From the NCBI GenBank assembly GCA_007123715.1, contig SKKO01000008.1, positions 1-32,259 of the forward strand: a stretch of 32,259 bases of DNA. The letters are read 5' to 3'. The stretch is from Balneolaceae bacterium. GTDB lineage: Bacteria; Bacteroidota; Rhodothermia; Balneolales; Balneolaceae. Under the pieces are notes generated by a model. That model ran no database searches. It was not told the DNA's origin and saw only the letters and a program-made list of their open reading frames with translations. Position 1 is the stretch's first letter, and each line of letters opens with the position of its first letter. Shown here one piece after another: positions 7,435-15,554 of the stretch. Position numbers and translations under genes: made by a program.

Positions 7435-10110
7435 ATGAGTAAAAAGAAAAAACAGACGCCGCTTATGCGGCAATATTTTGAGATTAAAGAGAAGCACCCT
7501 GGTACAATCTTACTATTCAGGGTTGGAGATTTTTATGAGACTTTTGCAGACGATGCCGTTCTGATAAGCAAGGAACTGGGAATTACGCTTACCAAACGAA
7601 ATAACGGAGGCGACCAGACACCTCTTGCAGGCTTTCCTTATCATGCACTGGATACATACCTTCCCAGGCTGGTGAAGCGCGGTTACCGGGTGGCAGTTTG
7701 TGAACAGACCGAAGACCCGGAAACAGCCAAAAAAGCAGGGAAAAAAATTGTAGACCGTGAAGTTACCGAAATCACCACTCCGGGGGTCACACTATCCGAA
7801 AAGCTACTTGACCACAATCGCAACAACTATATTGTTTCTGTTTATTTTGCAGGAGGAACAGCCGGGGTGGCATTTTCTGATATTTCGACCGGAGAATTTG
7901 CACTTAGCCAGGTATCCAAAGCTGATCTTGATTCCCTGATGCAATCCCTTCAGCCTTCGGAGGTACTGGTTCAGAAGAAATTGAAGAACAATTTGCCTGA
8001 ATCTCTGACACGGCAAAGGTACAACATTACATATATCGATGACTGGGTTTACGAAGGCAATTACGGTTACAAACTTCTTACGAGCCATTTTAAAACCCAT
8101 TCACTAAAGGGTTTTGGAGTAGAAGAACTTGAAATTTCACATGTCGCAGCAGGGTCACTTCTGCACTACATGCAGGAGACTCAAAAATCTTCACTTGGGC
8201 ACCTGAGGCGCTTGTACGCTTATGAAAACAGCGAATATATGTCGTTGGATGGTTCCACCAAACGAAACCTGGAACTGATTTCAACCATGCAGGAAAACGG
8301 TATTGATGGTACGCTGGTTTCCATTCTTGATGACACGGTTACGGCGATGGGAGGGCGCTTGCTGAGGAAATGGATTATGCGCCCTCTAAAAAAAGTGAAC
8401 CCGATTGAGGCAAGGCTCGAAGCGGTTAGCTGGCTTCGGGAGCAACACGAACGAAGAAACGATTTGCGAGAGGAGATGGAACAGATCGGCGACTTTGAGA
8501 GGCTTATCAGCCGTATCAGTGTCGGGCGAACCAACGCGAGAGATCTGAAACAGTTACAGCTTTCTCTTGCGCAGATTCCCCGTGTAAAAATTCAACTTTC
8601 AAAAACTGACAATCCGCTTTTAACTACAATAACCGGTAACCTCAAATTACTGGTTGAAGTTCAGGAACGTATAGAAAGAGCCTTGATGGATGAGCCGCCG
8701 GCCGGCATACGTGATGGCGGAATGATAGCCGACGGGTTCAATAAGGATCTCGATGAACTTCGCGAAATTGCCCGGAACGGCAAACAATATATTGCGCGTA
8801 TTAAAGATAAACTGGTAAAGGAATCGGGTATACCATCTCTTAAAATTGGTTACAATAAAGTTTTCGGTTACTATATCGAGATCACAAATACCCACAAAAA
8901 TAAGGTGCCCCAACATTTTATACGGAAGCAAACCCTCGTTAATTCAGAACGGTACATCACACCTGAGTTAAAAGAAGTTGAAGAAAAAGTTCTTTCGGCA
9001 GAGGATAAAAGTAAAATGCTGGAAGGTGAACTATTTGAAGAACTTCGGCTGTATGTTGCCGAGTATGCAGATGACATTCAGCAAATTGCCAGGGCGCTTG
9101 CCGAACTGGATTGTCTCCAGAGTTTTGCAGAAGTGGCTTTTCGGAACAATTATGTCAGGCCGGTTATTAATACAGGAGATGTGATTGATGTAAAAAAAGG
9201 ACGTCACCCAGTTGTGGAAAAAACGCTGCCTGCCGGTGAGCCTTTTATTCCCAATGATATTTATCTGGATAATTCCGAATATCAGATTCTGATCATTACC
9301 GGGCCAAACATGGCCGGGAAAAGTATTATTCTGAGACAAACCGGGCTACTTGTTTTAATGGCACAGCTTGGGTGCTTCGTGCCTGCACAGTCGGCAACAA
9401 TAGGCCTGGCAGACAAAATCTTTACAAGGGTTGGGGCATCCGACAATCTCGCAGCCGGGGAAAGTACCTTTCTTGTAGAGATGAACGAAGCTGCAAATAT
9501 TCTGAATAATGCAACACCAAAATCATTGATATTACTTGATGAAGTAGGCAGAGGTACCAGCACGTTTGATGGCCTCAGCATTGCGTGGTCTTTATCTGAG
9601 TATTTGCACAACAAGCCGGAAGTAGCCGCAAAAACACTTTTTGCCACACACTATCACGAATTAAATGAACTTGAAAGCCGTTACGAGCGCATTAAAAATT
9701 TCAATGTCGAGGTGAAAGAGCATGATGGGAAGGTGATTTTTATGCGAAAACTTGTGCGCGGCGGTTCAGACCACAGTTATGGAATACAGGTGGCTAATAT
9801 GGCCGGTTTGCCACAGGTGGTTATCAATCGGGCTAAAGAGATACTTGCTAATCTTGAGAGCCATACCCTGGATGTAAGCCATGAAGGAAACGGGGCTGTC
9901 AATAAAACGGTCCTTAAAAAAGAAGCTGCGAAAAAAACGGTACAGCAGGTACAAAAGCAGCAGCAACTTCCTCAAATGACATTATTTGACACACGTTTAG
10001 ACCCAAATGTGGAAACGCTGCTAAACAAGCTTGAAGCAAGTGATCCTGAAAGAATGACTCCTATCGAGGCATTGTTGCTGCTTAGTGATTTAAAAAGGCT
10101 TGTAAAATAA
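7435..10110 (+). CDS. mutS: DNA mismatch repair protein MutS
   Basis: 891 residues, full length. The mismatch-reading F-x-E motif is in GDFYETF (F33, E35) of domain I. The clamp and lever domains occupy the middle. The ABC-type ATPase carries Walker A GPNMAGKS at about 623-630, the ASDNLAAGESTF signature, Walker B LILLDEVGRGTS near 697-708 and THYHEL. A basic, glutamine-rich linker (about 825-845) precedes MTLFD and the C-terminal dimerisation helix-turn-helix. This is a canonical MutS1 that recognises mismatches and recruits MutL. It stands alone in a plus-strand run; the next gene is 198 bp away. An in-frame ATG at 7435 preceded by a purine-rich stretch is the natural start. Confidence 0.98.
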   Translation: MSKKKKQTPLMRQYFEIKEKHPGTILLFRVGDFYETFADDAVLISKELGITLTKRNNGGDQTPLAGFPYHALDTYLPRLVKRGYRVAVCEQTEDPETAKKAGKKIVDREVTEITTPGVTLSEKLLDHNRNNYIVSVYFAGGTAGVAFSDISTGEFALSQVSKADLDSLMQSLQPSEVLVQKKLKNNLPESLTRQRYNITYIDDWVYEGNYGYKLLTSHFKTHSLKGFGVEELEISHVAAGSLLHYMQETQKSSLGHLRRLYAYENSEYMSLDGSTKRNLELISTMQENGIDGTLVSILDDTVTAMGGRLLRKWIMRPLKKVNPIEARLEAVSWLREQHERRNDLREEMEQIGDFERLISRISVGRTNARDLKQLQLSLAQIPRVKIQLSKTDNPLLTTITGNLKLLVEVQERIERALMDEPPAGIRDGGMIADGFNKDLDELREIARNGKQYIARIKDKLVKESGIPSLKIGYNKVFGYYIEITNTHKNKVPQHFIRKQTLVNSERYITPELKEVEEKVLSAEDKSKMLEGELFEELRLYVAEYADDIQQIARALAELDCLQSFAEVAFRNNYVRPVINTGDVIDVKKGRHPVVEKTLPAGEPFIPNDIYLDNSEYQILIITGPNMAGKSIILRQTGLLVLMAQLGCFVPAQSATIGLADKIFTRVGASDNLAAGESTFLVEMNEAANILNNATPKSLILLDEVGRGTSTFDGLSIAWSLSEYLHNKPEVAAKTLFATHYHELNELESRYERIKNFNVEVKEHDGKVIFMRKLVRGGSDHSYGIQVANMAGLPQVVINRAKEILANLESHTLDVSHEGNGAVNKTVLKKEAAKKTVQQVQKQQQLPQMTLFDTRLDPNVETLLNKLEASDPERMTPIEALLLLSDLKRLVK

Positions 10111-10119
10111 ATTATAAGT

Positions 10120-10153
10120 AACTTATAGTAAGTTATTGAAATTACTATAAGTT
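10120..10153. repeat. AT-rich palindrome after mutS
   Basis: Perfect 12-bp inverted repeat AACTTATAGTAA (10120-10131) and TTACTATAAGTT (10142-10153) with a 10-base loop, 9 bp after the mutS stop. There is no T-run on the plus strand; it may still act as a 3'-end hairpin. Two further ATAAGT-like words flank it. The remainder of 10154-10308 is AT-rich leader with no recognised element. Confidence 0.55.
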
Positions 10154-10308
10154 TAAAAAAATAAGTTAGTATATATATGAACTGTAATTGAGAAAATTGT
10201 TTTTCTTCAGTATCCTAATATAATAAGCAGTAAACTTATGGTGGTGTAATCGCTCAAAAGATTTTACTTCACATCCACCGAAACCAAAACTTAAAAGAAA
10301 AAATTGAC

Positions 10309-11172
10309 ATGGAATATACACGTCGTTCGTTTTTAAAAAGATCCGGAGCTTTGGCATCCGGCCTGGCTTTAGGGACTATACCATTCCTGAAATCCTGTGC
10401 ACCCGCAGAGGCCTCATACAACCCCTTCGGTATTCAGCTCTATACGCTGCGCCATGTAATCGGCGACGATCCTCAGGGAGTGATCCGGCAGGTAGCAGAA
10501 TTCGGTTATAATCAAATTGAAAGCTATGAAGGCCAGGCCGGAATTTTCTGGGGCATGGGCAACACAGGTTTCAAGCGTTTCATGGATGATCTTGGCATCG
10601 AAATGGTTTCAACTCACGCAAATGTTTTTCAGGGTTTTGAGCAAAAGGTTGAACAACTTGCCGAAATCGGAGTTCCATATATTGTTTGTCCGTTTATCGG
10701 TGATCAGGGGTCTATTGATGCCTATAAAGAAATGGCAGATACTTTCAACAGTCTGGGAGAAATTGCCAATAATGCAGGAGTGAAATTTGCTTACCATAAC
10801 CATGCTTACACATTCCATGAGTTGGAAGGTGAGATTCCCCAGGAAGTTTTAATGGAAAACACCGATCCGAACCTCGTTGAATACCAGTTGGATATTTACT
10901 GGGTCCATAACGGTGGGCATGATGCAATCGATTGGCTCAGAAGATATCCTAACAGGTTCACTTCAAGCCACGTAAAAGACGCATCTAATGGTGGAGGAGA
11001 CATGGAATCTGTGACATTGGGAACGGGTGTTATGGATTATGCTACAATCCTGCCGGTAGCACGCGAAAATGGGATGAAATATTTTCTGGTAGAACAGGAA
11101 GCCTATGCAGGTACTACTCCGATTGATGCTGTAAGGGATAACGCAGAATACATGAAGAATCTGGAATATTAA
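10309..11172 (+). CDS. Tat-exported sugar phosphate isomerase/epimerase-like TIM barrel
   Basis: 287 residues. The N-terminus carries a twin-arginine signal (TRRSFLKRSG) followed by a hydrophobic stretch and LKSC at residues 27-30, which resembles a lipobox, so the protein is probably exported folded and lipid-anchored. The rest is an AP-endonuclease-2-type (xylose-isomerase-like) TIM barrel with metal-binding positions visible in YHNH, QLDIYWV, SSHVKD and VEQE. Related Tat-signal enzymes in Bacteroidota act on sugars or keto-sugars in the periplasm; the substrate here is unknown. It lies between mutS and a GntR regulator on the same strand and is followed by a strong terminator, so it forms its own unit. 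Confidence 0.88.
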   Translation: MEYTRRSFLKRSGALASGLALGTIPFLKSCAPAEASYNPFGIQLYTLRHVIGDDPQGVIRQVAEFGYNQIESYEGQAGIFWGMGNTGFKRFMDDLGIEMVSTHANVFQGFEQKVEQLAEIGVPYIVCPFIGDQGSIDAYKEMADTFNSLGEIANNAGVKFAYHNHAYTFHELEGEIPQEVLMENTDPNLVEYQLDIYWVHNGGHDAIDWLRRYPNRFTSSHVKDASNGGGDMESVTLGTGVMDYATILPVARENGMKYFLVEQEAYAGTTPIDAVRDNAEYMKNLEY

Positions 11173-11215
11173 ATCTGTTTACCCGGGTTTATTTCACGAT
11201 CTTTCGAGCCACATT

Positions 11216-11263
11216 AAACCTGTGAAAGCGGCGCTGATTAGCGATGCTTGAGCAGGTTTTTTT
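11216..11263 (+). terminator. Rho-independent terminator
   Basis: Long segmented hairpin: AAACCTG (11216-11222) pairs with CAGGTTT (11253-11259), with inner pairings AAGC/GCTT and CGCT/AGCG around a GATT loop, followed by a seven-T run. It closes the sugar-isomerase unit before the GntR gene. Confidence 0.82.
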
Positions 11264-11290
11264 ATATGCAGTACTTATTTTTTCCACAAT

Positions 11291-12184
11291 ATGAAGCATT
11301 CAGCCAAACATATTGCTGATCGTATCCGCTTGTTGATAGCCACAAAACAGTTCCAGGTCGGGGAAATTCTTCCGTCAACAAGGGAATTGGGCAAACAACT
11401 TGGAACCAGTTTTCATACTGTGAGAAAGGCGTACCACCAGCTCGAAGATGAGGGGATGATCAGAGGTGAACAGGGGAGAGGGTTTGTCGTGTTGAGGCAG
11501 AGCACCACACTTGATAAAGCCGAAAGACTGGAACTTGCTGCTGAAAAAATGCATAGCCTGCTTGAAGAACTGATTGGCTTCGGGCTTGACGAATCGGAAG
11601 TGGAAGCTATTTTTGAAGAAAAAATCAGTTTTATGGAATGGCCGGAAAAAATTCAACGTATTGCTACAATAGGTGAGACTCATGAGCTTGCCAAGCTTCT
11701 GTCCGATTCGATAAGGAACCAGATTGGTGTAAAAAGTTCGACACTCAGTATCAATGATTACGATGAAGTGATCCATTTTGATGCTTTGTTTGTTCCGATT
11801 CAACTCGTAAACCAGTTACGAAACCTCAGGGAATCCATTCGTATTATACCCGTTATGTTTCACTATGATGCAGATGTCTTACTGTCCATTCTTGACCGGA
11901 CCGGAATTGAAGCCATAGGCCTGGTTACAGCAGAAGAAGACACCATTCCGAAAATTATCAATGAACTTAAAGCACTCATGAAGTTTGAAGGTGCTTTTGT
12001 GGCGGGGGCTACGTATGGTAAATCGCTGCCTCTTTTTGTGAGAAATACAGATCTGATTGTTTACACACCAGCAAGTGCCCGCCTTGTTGAGTCAAAAATA
12101 CCGGAGAAAAACCGAATCAGGCTCGAATATATCATTTCCGAAAAAAGTGCAGATTCGATCCGTTCGGAATTGTGGGATCAGTAG
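11291..12184 (+). CDS. GntR family transcriptional regulator with extended C-terminus
   Basis: 297 residues. Residues 4-70 form a GntR winged helix (PSTRELGKQLGTSFHTVRKAY recognition region, then QGRGFVV wing). Residues 75-112 are a helical segment like that of the YtrA/YhcF subfamily (EELIGFGLDESEVEAIFEE). Those short regulators normally end about here. This one continues for another ~185 residues with alternating strands and helices (IIPVMFHYDADVLLSIL, IEAIGLVTAEED, GAFVAGATYGKS), reminiscent of a periplasmic-binding-protein-like or response-type ligand domain that I cannot name. Effector and targets unknown. It begins 28 bp after a terminator, so it has its own promoter; the downstream helicase gene may be co-transcribed. 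Confidence 0.85.
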   Translation: MKHSAKHIADRIRLLIATKQFQVGEILPSTRELGKQLGTSFHTVRKAYHQLEDEGMIRGEQGRGFVVLRQSTTLDKAERLELAAEKMHSLLEELIGFGLDESEVEAIFEEKISFMEWPEKIQRIATIGETHELAKLLSDSIRNQIGVKSSTLSINDYDEVIHFDALFVPIQLVNQLRNLRESIRIIPVMFHYDADVLLSILDRTGIEAIGLVTAEEDTIPKIINELKALMKFEGAFVAGATYGKSLPLFVRNTDLIVYTPASARLVESKIPEKNRIRLEYIISEKSADSIRSELWDQ

Positions 12185-12293
12185 TGAAAAGTGGGGCTCA
12201 CAATAGCACAAGCGGCCATGTGCCAGCCTGATGGCACAAATACTCCGTTTACGCTATCTAAAGTTTTCAGCAGGCCAATTTTCACTTTTCACT
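12183..12293. repeat. Nested inverted repeats between gntR and helicase
   Basis: An outer 11-bp inverted repeat, AGTGAAAAGTG (12183-12193) and CACTTTTCACT (12283-12293), encloses an inner perfect 7-bp hairpin, TGTGCCA (12219-12225) and TGGCACA (12232-12238), with a 6-base loop. The left arm overlaps the end of the gntR gene. It could be the gntR terminator region, a small palindromic element, or chance pairing of the TTTTCAC heptamers on the right. Confidence 0.5.
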
Positions 12294-12313
12294 TTTGCCT
12301 TTTCACTTTTACA
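12279..12313. repeat. Degenerate TTTTCAC/TTTTGCC heptamer repeat
   Basis: Five consecutive 7-base units, TTTTCAC, TTTTCAC, TTTTGCC, TTTTCAC and TTTTACA, ending 10 bp before the helicase ATG at 12324. One unit is identical to the heptamer repeated before hemF when that array is read in the hemF sense, and the position relative to the start codon is the same. Confidence 0.75.
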
Positions 12314-12323
12314 ATTACTCTAT

Positions 12324-14240
12324 ATGAAAAACATCAAAGAAATTATTCATCAAGCAGTATCCGCACTTGAATCGGAAATAGAAACAGTACGTGAGAAACC
12401 ATCGTCCGATATTCTCTTTAATGGCAAACGTGTAACATCTGCTGCTTCAGAATATACCGATTATACTTTCGAGTGCCACCAGCCAGCAATCCGATTTGCC
12501 GAAGAAATAAAAGCAGGTATGGGTGAAAAAATCTGTACAGTGCATCCTGTATCCTTTGAAGATAAAACGGTGGTATTACGATTTCCTGAAAATATAGGAG
12601 ACAGTATCAGCCAGGTGCATCTTGAGTGGGAGAATGATTTTGTTCTGAAACGCACCTTATCTGAAATCCTGAGCCTTAAAGACTCAGAAAAGGAGATTAC
12701 AGAAAGGCTGAACCGGCTTTTTGAACCGGCCGGCGAAATCATTCCATTTTCTGGTAAAATATCACAGGATGGATCTCGCAATGAGGCTCAGGCCGATGCC
12801 ATATTCAAGGCGATGCAGTGTCGCACTCTCTTTATCTGGGGGCCTCCGGGAACCGGTAAAACCGATACGCTCGGCTATATCATTGCCAATTATCTGCAAC
12901 AGGGAAAAACGGTTCTATTTGCTTCAAACACGAATCGTGCGGTAGATGTTGGCCTGTTGAGTACATTGAATGCAATTAAAACTATCGGTATGCAAATCCG
13001 GCCGGAGAAAATAACCCGTTTCGGGGATACTGCTCTTGACAGCGTGGAACTTGAAGAATACCAGTTCGACAGTCAGAATGAAATCATCAGCAGGGAAAGA
13101 AAAAATGAGGCTGCTGAGTGGATTGATTTACTAAGCCGGCGCGAAAAAATATTATCAGCAATCAAAAAGCGCCTAGAGAATGGCAAACAGGCCACAACAA
13201 ACCAGGAACTGGAACTTAAACTCTCAGAACAGAAGATTGAAGATGCGGGAGGTATTGAAGGGCTCGAAAGCAGACTTGCTGATCTTACGGCTGTCAAAGA
13301 AAGGAAAGAACTCTGGAAAAAGCAGCTCGTTGCAACTACACTGGCCAAAGTGTGTACATCTGACCTATTTCACGATCTTGATTTTGACGCCGTGGTTGTA
13401 GACGAAGGCTCTATGGCCAGCCTGCCTTACCTGATGGTTCTGGCATCTCATGCCAGATGGCATATGGCGGTGGTGGGAGATCCTATGCAGTTGCCGCCAA
13501 TTGCTCTTACTTCGGATCTTTCATCGCGGGAATTTCTCGAACGGGATATTTTTACTACGGTTTCCGGAGCCGAAAACAGTGAACAGCTTTTTTTATGGCA
13601 CGATGAAAATCCTGGTTATACTTCTTTTTTTGATACCCAGTATCGCCTTGAATCATCACTGGCGGATGTTATCAGTTCGGTTTTTTATGAGGGCAGGCTG
13701 AAAACGGGAAAGAAGAATCAAAAAGATGAACGGAATGCCCGTGCTTTTCACTTGGTGGACACATCGAAGTATAGCCCTTTTCTAGAACAAAAATCAGGAG
13801 AAAAAGGTTTTAAACCGGTAAATCCCGTTCACCAGGAAGTAGTGGAAAGACTGGTGAGAAATATGCAGGAACGGGGAATATTTACAGAACAAATAGGGGT
13901 TATTGTTCCGTTTCGAAGCACGGTTTATGACCTGAGAAACCGCTTGTATGAAGCAGGAATACGAACCGTGGAAGTTGGTACGATACATACGTTTCAGGGC
14001 CGCGAAAAAGATTACATCATTTTTGATACGGTTATGAGCGGCGAACAGCAGCGCGGGCAAGTGCGGCACTATTCGGTTCGCCCGCTTGATGAAGAAAAAA
14101 ACGGCCTGAGTGTACCCAGGCTCTTAAATGTTGCTTTTTCACGAAGTAAAAAGGAATTGGTGGTAATTGCGGATATGAATCACATCAAAAAGGTTTACGG
14201 CAGAAAGTTTCTTGGGCGATTATTGATGAAAATGGTATAG
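12324..14240 (+). CDS. UPF1-like superfamily 1 DNA/RNA helicase
   Basis: 638 residues with all SF1B-type helicase motifs in order: a GSRNEAQADAIFKAM Q-like motif, Walker A GPPGTGKT (173-180), motif Ia LFASNTNRAVD, a coiled-coil-like insertion at roughly 245-335 rich in K/E, motif II VVVDEGS (D360-E361-G-S, where DEAS or DEAQ is commoner), motif III VGDPMQLPP (about 384-392), the QYRL motif IV region, TIHTFQGREKD (motif V) and NVAFSRSKKEL (motif VI). Eukaryotic relatives are UPF1, SMUBP2 and DNA2; the bacterial role is undefined. The frame extends upstream to 12231, but those 31 residues translate the heptamer repeat and are not credible, so ATG 12324 is used. Both flanks are rich in repeats. 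Confidence 0.88.
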   Translation: MKNIKEIIHQAVSALESEIETVREKPSSDILFNGKRVTSAASEYTDYTFECHQPAIRFAEEIKAGMGEKICTVHPVSFEDKTVVLRFPENIGDSISQVHLEWENDFVLKRTLSEILSLKDSEKEITERLNRLFEPAGEIIPFSGKISQDGSRNEAQADAIFKAMQCRTLFIWGPPGTGKTDTLGYIIANYLQQGKTVLFASNTNRAVDVGLLSTLNAIKTIGMQIRPEKITRFGDTALDSVELEEYQFDSQNEIISRERKNEAAEWIDLLSRREKILSAIKKRLENGKQATTNQELELKLSEQKIEDAGGIEGLESRLADLTAVKERKELWKKQLVATTLAKVCTSDLFHDLDFDAVVVDEGSMASLPYLMVLASHARWHMAVVGDPMQLPPIALTSDLSSREFLERDIFTTVSGAENSEQLFLWHDENPGYTSFFDTQYRLESSLADVISSVFYEGRLKTGKKNQKDERNARAFHLVDTSKYSPFLEQKSGEKGFKPVNPVHQEVVERLVRNMQERGIFTEQIGVIVPFRSTVYDLRNRLYEAGIRTVEVGTIHTFQGREKDYIIFDTVMSGEQQRGQVRHYSVRPLDEEKNGLSVPRLLNVAFSRSKKELVVIADMNHIKKVYGRKFLGRLLMKMV

Positions 14241-14318
14241 TGAGTGAATCCGGTTAGGGAGTTCTCTTTTTACCCACGTCCAACATTTTTGTTTTTATAG
14301 ACCTAAACAAAGTACTGT

Positions 14319-14367
14319 AACCACCCCCCTAACCCCTTCTTGAGAAGGAGAGGAGTATTTTTTTACA
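14319..14367. repeat. C-rich intergenic hairpin repeat
   Basis: A C-tract reading CCACCCCCCTAACCCC is followed by the hairpin CCTTC-ttga-GAAGG, then AGAGGAG and a seven-T run. This layout is like the dispersed C-rich/G-rich hairpin repeats seen in intergenic DNA of many Bacteroidota and Cyanobacteria. Just upstream, GGTTAGGG (14252-14259) is complementary to CCCTAACC (14327-14334). It could serve as the helicase terminator. Confidence 0.5.
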
Positions 14368-14410
14368 ATTTTAGATCGAACTTGGGTCTTGAGCAATTTG
14401 CTTATGAATG

Positions 14411-14466
14411 TAGTGTCATATCAACGATGAAATGACTCCCATGCTATTTTAATGTTGACACGATAG
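14411..14466. repeat. 56-bp repeat with inverted ends, copy 2
   Basis: Starts TAGTGTCA (14411-14418) and ends near TTGACACGATA (14455-14465), an imperfect inverted repeat. It shares ACGATGAAATGA and TCCCATGCTA with the copy at 1275-1330 at the same spacing and orientation, with roughly 80 percent identity by eye over the left 40 bases. Like copy 1 it sits between convergent genes, 7 bp beyond the minus-strand stop codon, here that of hemF. Confidence 0.7.
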
Positions 14467-14473
14467 TAGAGTA

Positions 14474-15391
14474 TTACACCCAATCTCTCGGGTTTTGCAA
14501 TACCTCAACCATCTTTTCTTCTCCTGAACCTTTTTCTGGATTAAAATCATAGTCCCACCTTACCCGTGGCGGTAAACTCATAAGTATGGATTCAATCCGG
14601 CCATTGGTTTTCAAACCGAAAAGTGTTCCGCGGTCATGAATCAGGTTAAATTCAACATACCGGCCACGGCGAATTTCCTGCCAGTAACGCTGCTCATCAT
14701 TCCAGGGCTCATGGATCCGTTTTTTTACTACAGGAAGATATGCATCTAAAAAAACGTGTCCGGCATCTTCTGTAAAAGCATGCCAGTCTTCTATTTTTCT
14801 ATCATCAGTTTTCCGGAGGTAATCAAAAAAAAGACCGCCGATTCCCCGTGCTTCCCCCCTGTGGCTGTTGTAGAAATATTCATCACACTGCTTTTTGAAA
14901 TCCGGATAAAGATTATCTCCGTGTTTGTCACATACGTCTTTAAAAACACGGTGGAAGTGATGGGCATCTTCTTCCCGCAGATAATACGGAGTAAGATCGG
15001 CTCCGCCGCCAAACCAGGCATCAACAGGATTATCCATACCCTCGTGATTGTAGAGTTCAAAATATCGGAAATTGGCATGAACGGTGGGCACCATCGGGTT
15101 TTCAGGATGGACTACCAGCGAAATTCCTCCGGCCCAAAACCATCCCTTATCCACTTTAAAATGGGTTTTAATGGGATCGGGCAAAACACCGTGTACCGTT
15201 GAAATATTTACACCGCCTTTTTCAAAAACATCCCCCTTTTCAATCACCCGGGTACGCCCGCCTCCACCGCCATCACGGTTCCACTCATCTTCCCTGAATG
15301 TTGCTCTTCCATCGACATCCTCAAGGGCGGTACAGATTTCGTTTTGCAGATTATGGATGTATTGGGTGAATTCTTTTTTTATGTGTGTCAT
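14474..15391 (-). CDS. hemF: Oxygen-dependent coproporphyrinogen III oxidase
   Basis: 305 residues, normal length. Oxidatively decarboxylates coproporphyrinogen III to protoporphyrinogen IX using O2. Visible family motifs are the glycine-rich [10 protein letters not shown] (40-49), [29 protein letters not shown] with the conserved H105, and [13 protein letters not shown] (127-138). The oxygen-dependent form implies an aerobic heme route ending in protoporphyrin. It is downstream of hemE on the same strand but separated by a terminator and 185 bp containing a palindrome and a tandem heptamer array that ends 5 bp from its ATG, so hemF probably has its own promoter. No Shine-Dalgarno sequence is visible. 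Confidence 0.97.
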   Translation of the reverse strand: MTHIKKEFTQYIHNLQNEICTALEDVDGRATFREDEWNRDGGGGGRTRVIEKGDVFEKGGVNISTVHGVLPDPIKTHFKVDKGWFWAGGISLVVHPENPMVPTVHANFRYFELYNHEGMDNPVDAWFGGGADLTPYYLREEDAHHFHRVFKDVCDKHGDNLYPDFKKQCDEYFYNSHRGEARGIGGLFFDYLRKTDDRKIEDWHAFTEDAGHVFLDAYLPVVKKRIHEPWNDEQRYWQEIRRGRYVEFNLIHDRGTLFGLKTNGRIESILMSLPPRVRWDYDFNPEKGSGEEKMVEVLQNPRDWV

Positions 15392-15396
15392 ATTTT

Positions 15397-15466
15397 AAAA
15401 GGCAAAAGGCAAAAGGCAAAAGGCAAAAGGCAAAAGGCAAAAGGCAAAAGGCAAAAGGCAAAAGGC
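15397..15466. repeat. Tandem heptamer array (AAAAGGC x10)
   Basis: Ten perfect, uninterrupted copies of AAAAGGC followed by one more AAAA. The array is 5 bp upstream of the hemF start codon; in the hemF transcript it reads as repeated GCCUUUU. Perfect identity of all copies indicates recent slippage or strong selection. Because it lies between any promoter and the start codon, changes in copy number would alter leader length by 7 bases per unit. Confidence 0.97.
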
Positions 15467-15521
15467 AAAATCATGGTGCAAACGTGTCGTTAGTGTGATT
15501 TTCTGAGCTGCGAGTTCTCCC

Positions 15522-15542
15522 GGAATCAACTTTGTTGATTCC
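15522..15542. repeat. 9-bp palindrome in the hemE-hemF gap
   Basis: Perfect inverted repeat GGAATCAAC, loop TTT, GTTGATTCC. There is no T-run on either side. It may be a regulator operator or a hairpin in the hemF leader. It resembles but does not match an FNR-type site, in which the half-sites have the opposite order. Confidence 0.6.
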
Positions 15543-15554
15543 TTCCAAAGGGTG

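Noticed and set aside
10175-10308. Possible riboswitch before the sugar isomerase gene
   Set aside because: GGTGG/CCACC pairing exists, but the surrounding stem is broken and no known riboswitch core is recognised.
12231-12323. N-terminal extension of the helicase
   Set aside because: Translates the palindrome and heptamer repeats into low-complexity FSLFTFAFSLL-like residues; the downstream ATG fits the family start.
15397-15466. CRISPR array
   Set aside because: The 7-base repeat has no spacers; it is a simple tandem repeat.
15522-15542. FNR/CRP binding site
   Set aside because: The half-sites are in the reverse order (ATCAA then TTGAT) compared with the FNR consensus, so only an unspecified palindrome is claimed.
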